Positions 5,688-5,891 of a stretch of DNA of 5,891 nucleotides are shown here, piece by piece. The position numbers and the translations under genes were made by a program. The stretch is taken from contig JAJFMB010000289.1 of the NCBI GenBank assembly GCA_021772355.1, positions 1 through 5,891 on the forward strand. The letters are read 5' to 3'. The notes under the pieces are model-generated. The model did no database searches and had not been told where the DNA came from. It was given only the letters and a program-made list of their open reading frames with translations. This stretch comes from Chlamydiota bacterium (GTDB lineage: Bacteria; Chlamydiota; Chlamydiia; Chlamydiales; JAJFMB01). The first letter of the stretch is position 1; every line of letters starts with the position of its first letter.

Positions 5688-5891
5688 ATGATTAAAAACC
5701 TACTCTTAACTGCAGCTCTATTGATTAGCCCCTTTGCCGCAGAAGCGATGAATATGCAGATGGGAAAGGGTGACAAAGTAATTGAGCGAAGCGATGTCAC
5801 CTGGAATGAAGCCTATCTAAAGCTCGACAACTTCCACATTACAGGAATGCTTCCTAACTACGGAGGATCGGTGATGAGTGGAGGCTCTGTC
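5688..5891 (+). CDS. N-terminal part of an exported protein, unknown family (cut by window edge)
   Basis: Sixty-eight codons are open to the right edge, with no stop. Residues 1-20 form a textbook Sec signal peptide: a lysine at position 3, a Leu/Ala-rich core and an AEA cleavage motif at 18-20. The predicted mature protein begins MNMQMGKG, with three Met in its first five residues, followed by polar sequence including WNEAYLKLDNFH (39-50) and a Gly/Ser-rich stretch near the edge. It therefore acts in the periplasm, outer membrane or outside the cell. No lipobox is present. The visible part is too short to assign a family; an outer-membrane or periplasmic protein is possible. The start has a strong GGAGG site, and the gene is divergent from the coiled-coil protein operon. 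Confidence 0.8.
   Translation, partial: MIKNLLLTAALLISPFAAEAMNMQMGKGDKVIERSDVTWNEAYLKLDNFHITGMLPNYGGSVMSGGSV

Overview
This window carries six protein-coding genes, one of them cut by the right edge, with no tRNA, rRNA, CRISPR array or insertion sequence visible. Moderate GC, secreted and membrane proteins of unknown family, and an alpha/beta hydrolase resembling a chlamydial group (the 'CHLPS 43 kDa protein' type, recalled rather than searched) suggest a chlamydia-like (environmental Chlamydiae) bacterium. This assignment is an inference with modest confidence; only the pyrophosphatase and the carbonic anhydrase are firmly recognised, and both are widespread.

Layout from left to right. Positions 16-504 (minus) encode a small single-pass membrane protein of unknown function with a proline- and lysine-rich N-terminus. 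A short divergent promoter region (505-587) separates it from a plus-strand pair: a beta-class carbonic anhydrase with a signal peptide (588-1208) and a 653-residue membrane-bound ion-pumping pyrophosphatase (1198-3159). The pair overlaps by 11 bases, so the two are surely co-transcribed and probably translationally coupled. Eleven bases further on, a minus-strand pair ends: an alpha/beta hydrolase with cysteine in the nucleophile position (3171-4262), preceded in its operon by a single-pass, coiled-coil membrane protein of unknown family (4266-5507), with only 3 bases between them. A 180-base AT-rich divergent region (5508-5687) then leads to the start of another exported protein (5688 to the edge).

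Working together (inference): the pyrophosphatase would use PPi from biosynthesis to pump Na+ or H+ out of the cytoplasm, while the exported carbonic anhydrase equilibrates CO2 and bicarbonate on the outer side of the same membrane, which could help pH or ion homeostasis in a host vacuole. The pyrophosphatase has the residues expected of the K+-dependent class. The minus-strand pair looks like a two-gene module, a membrane coiled-coil protein plus a possible thiol-type hydrolase, and is the best candidate here for something undescribed. No intergenic stretch exceeds 300 bases, and no convincing terminator lies between the convergent pairs.
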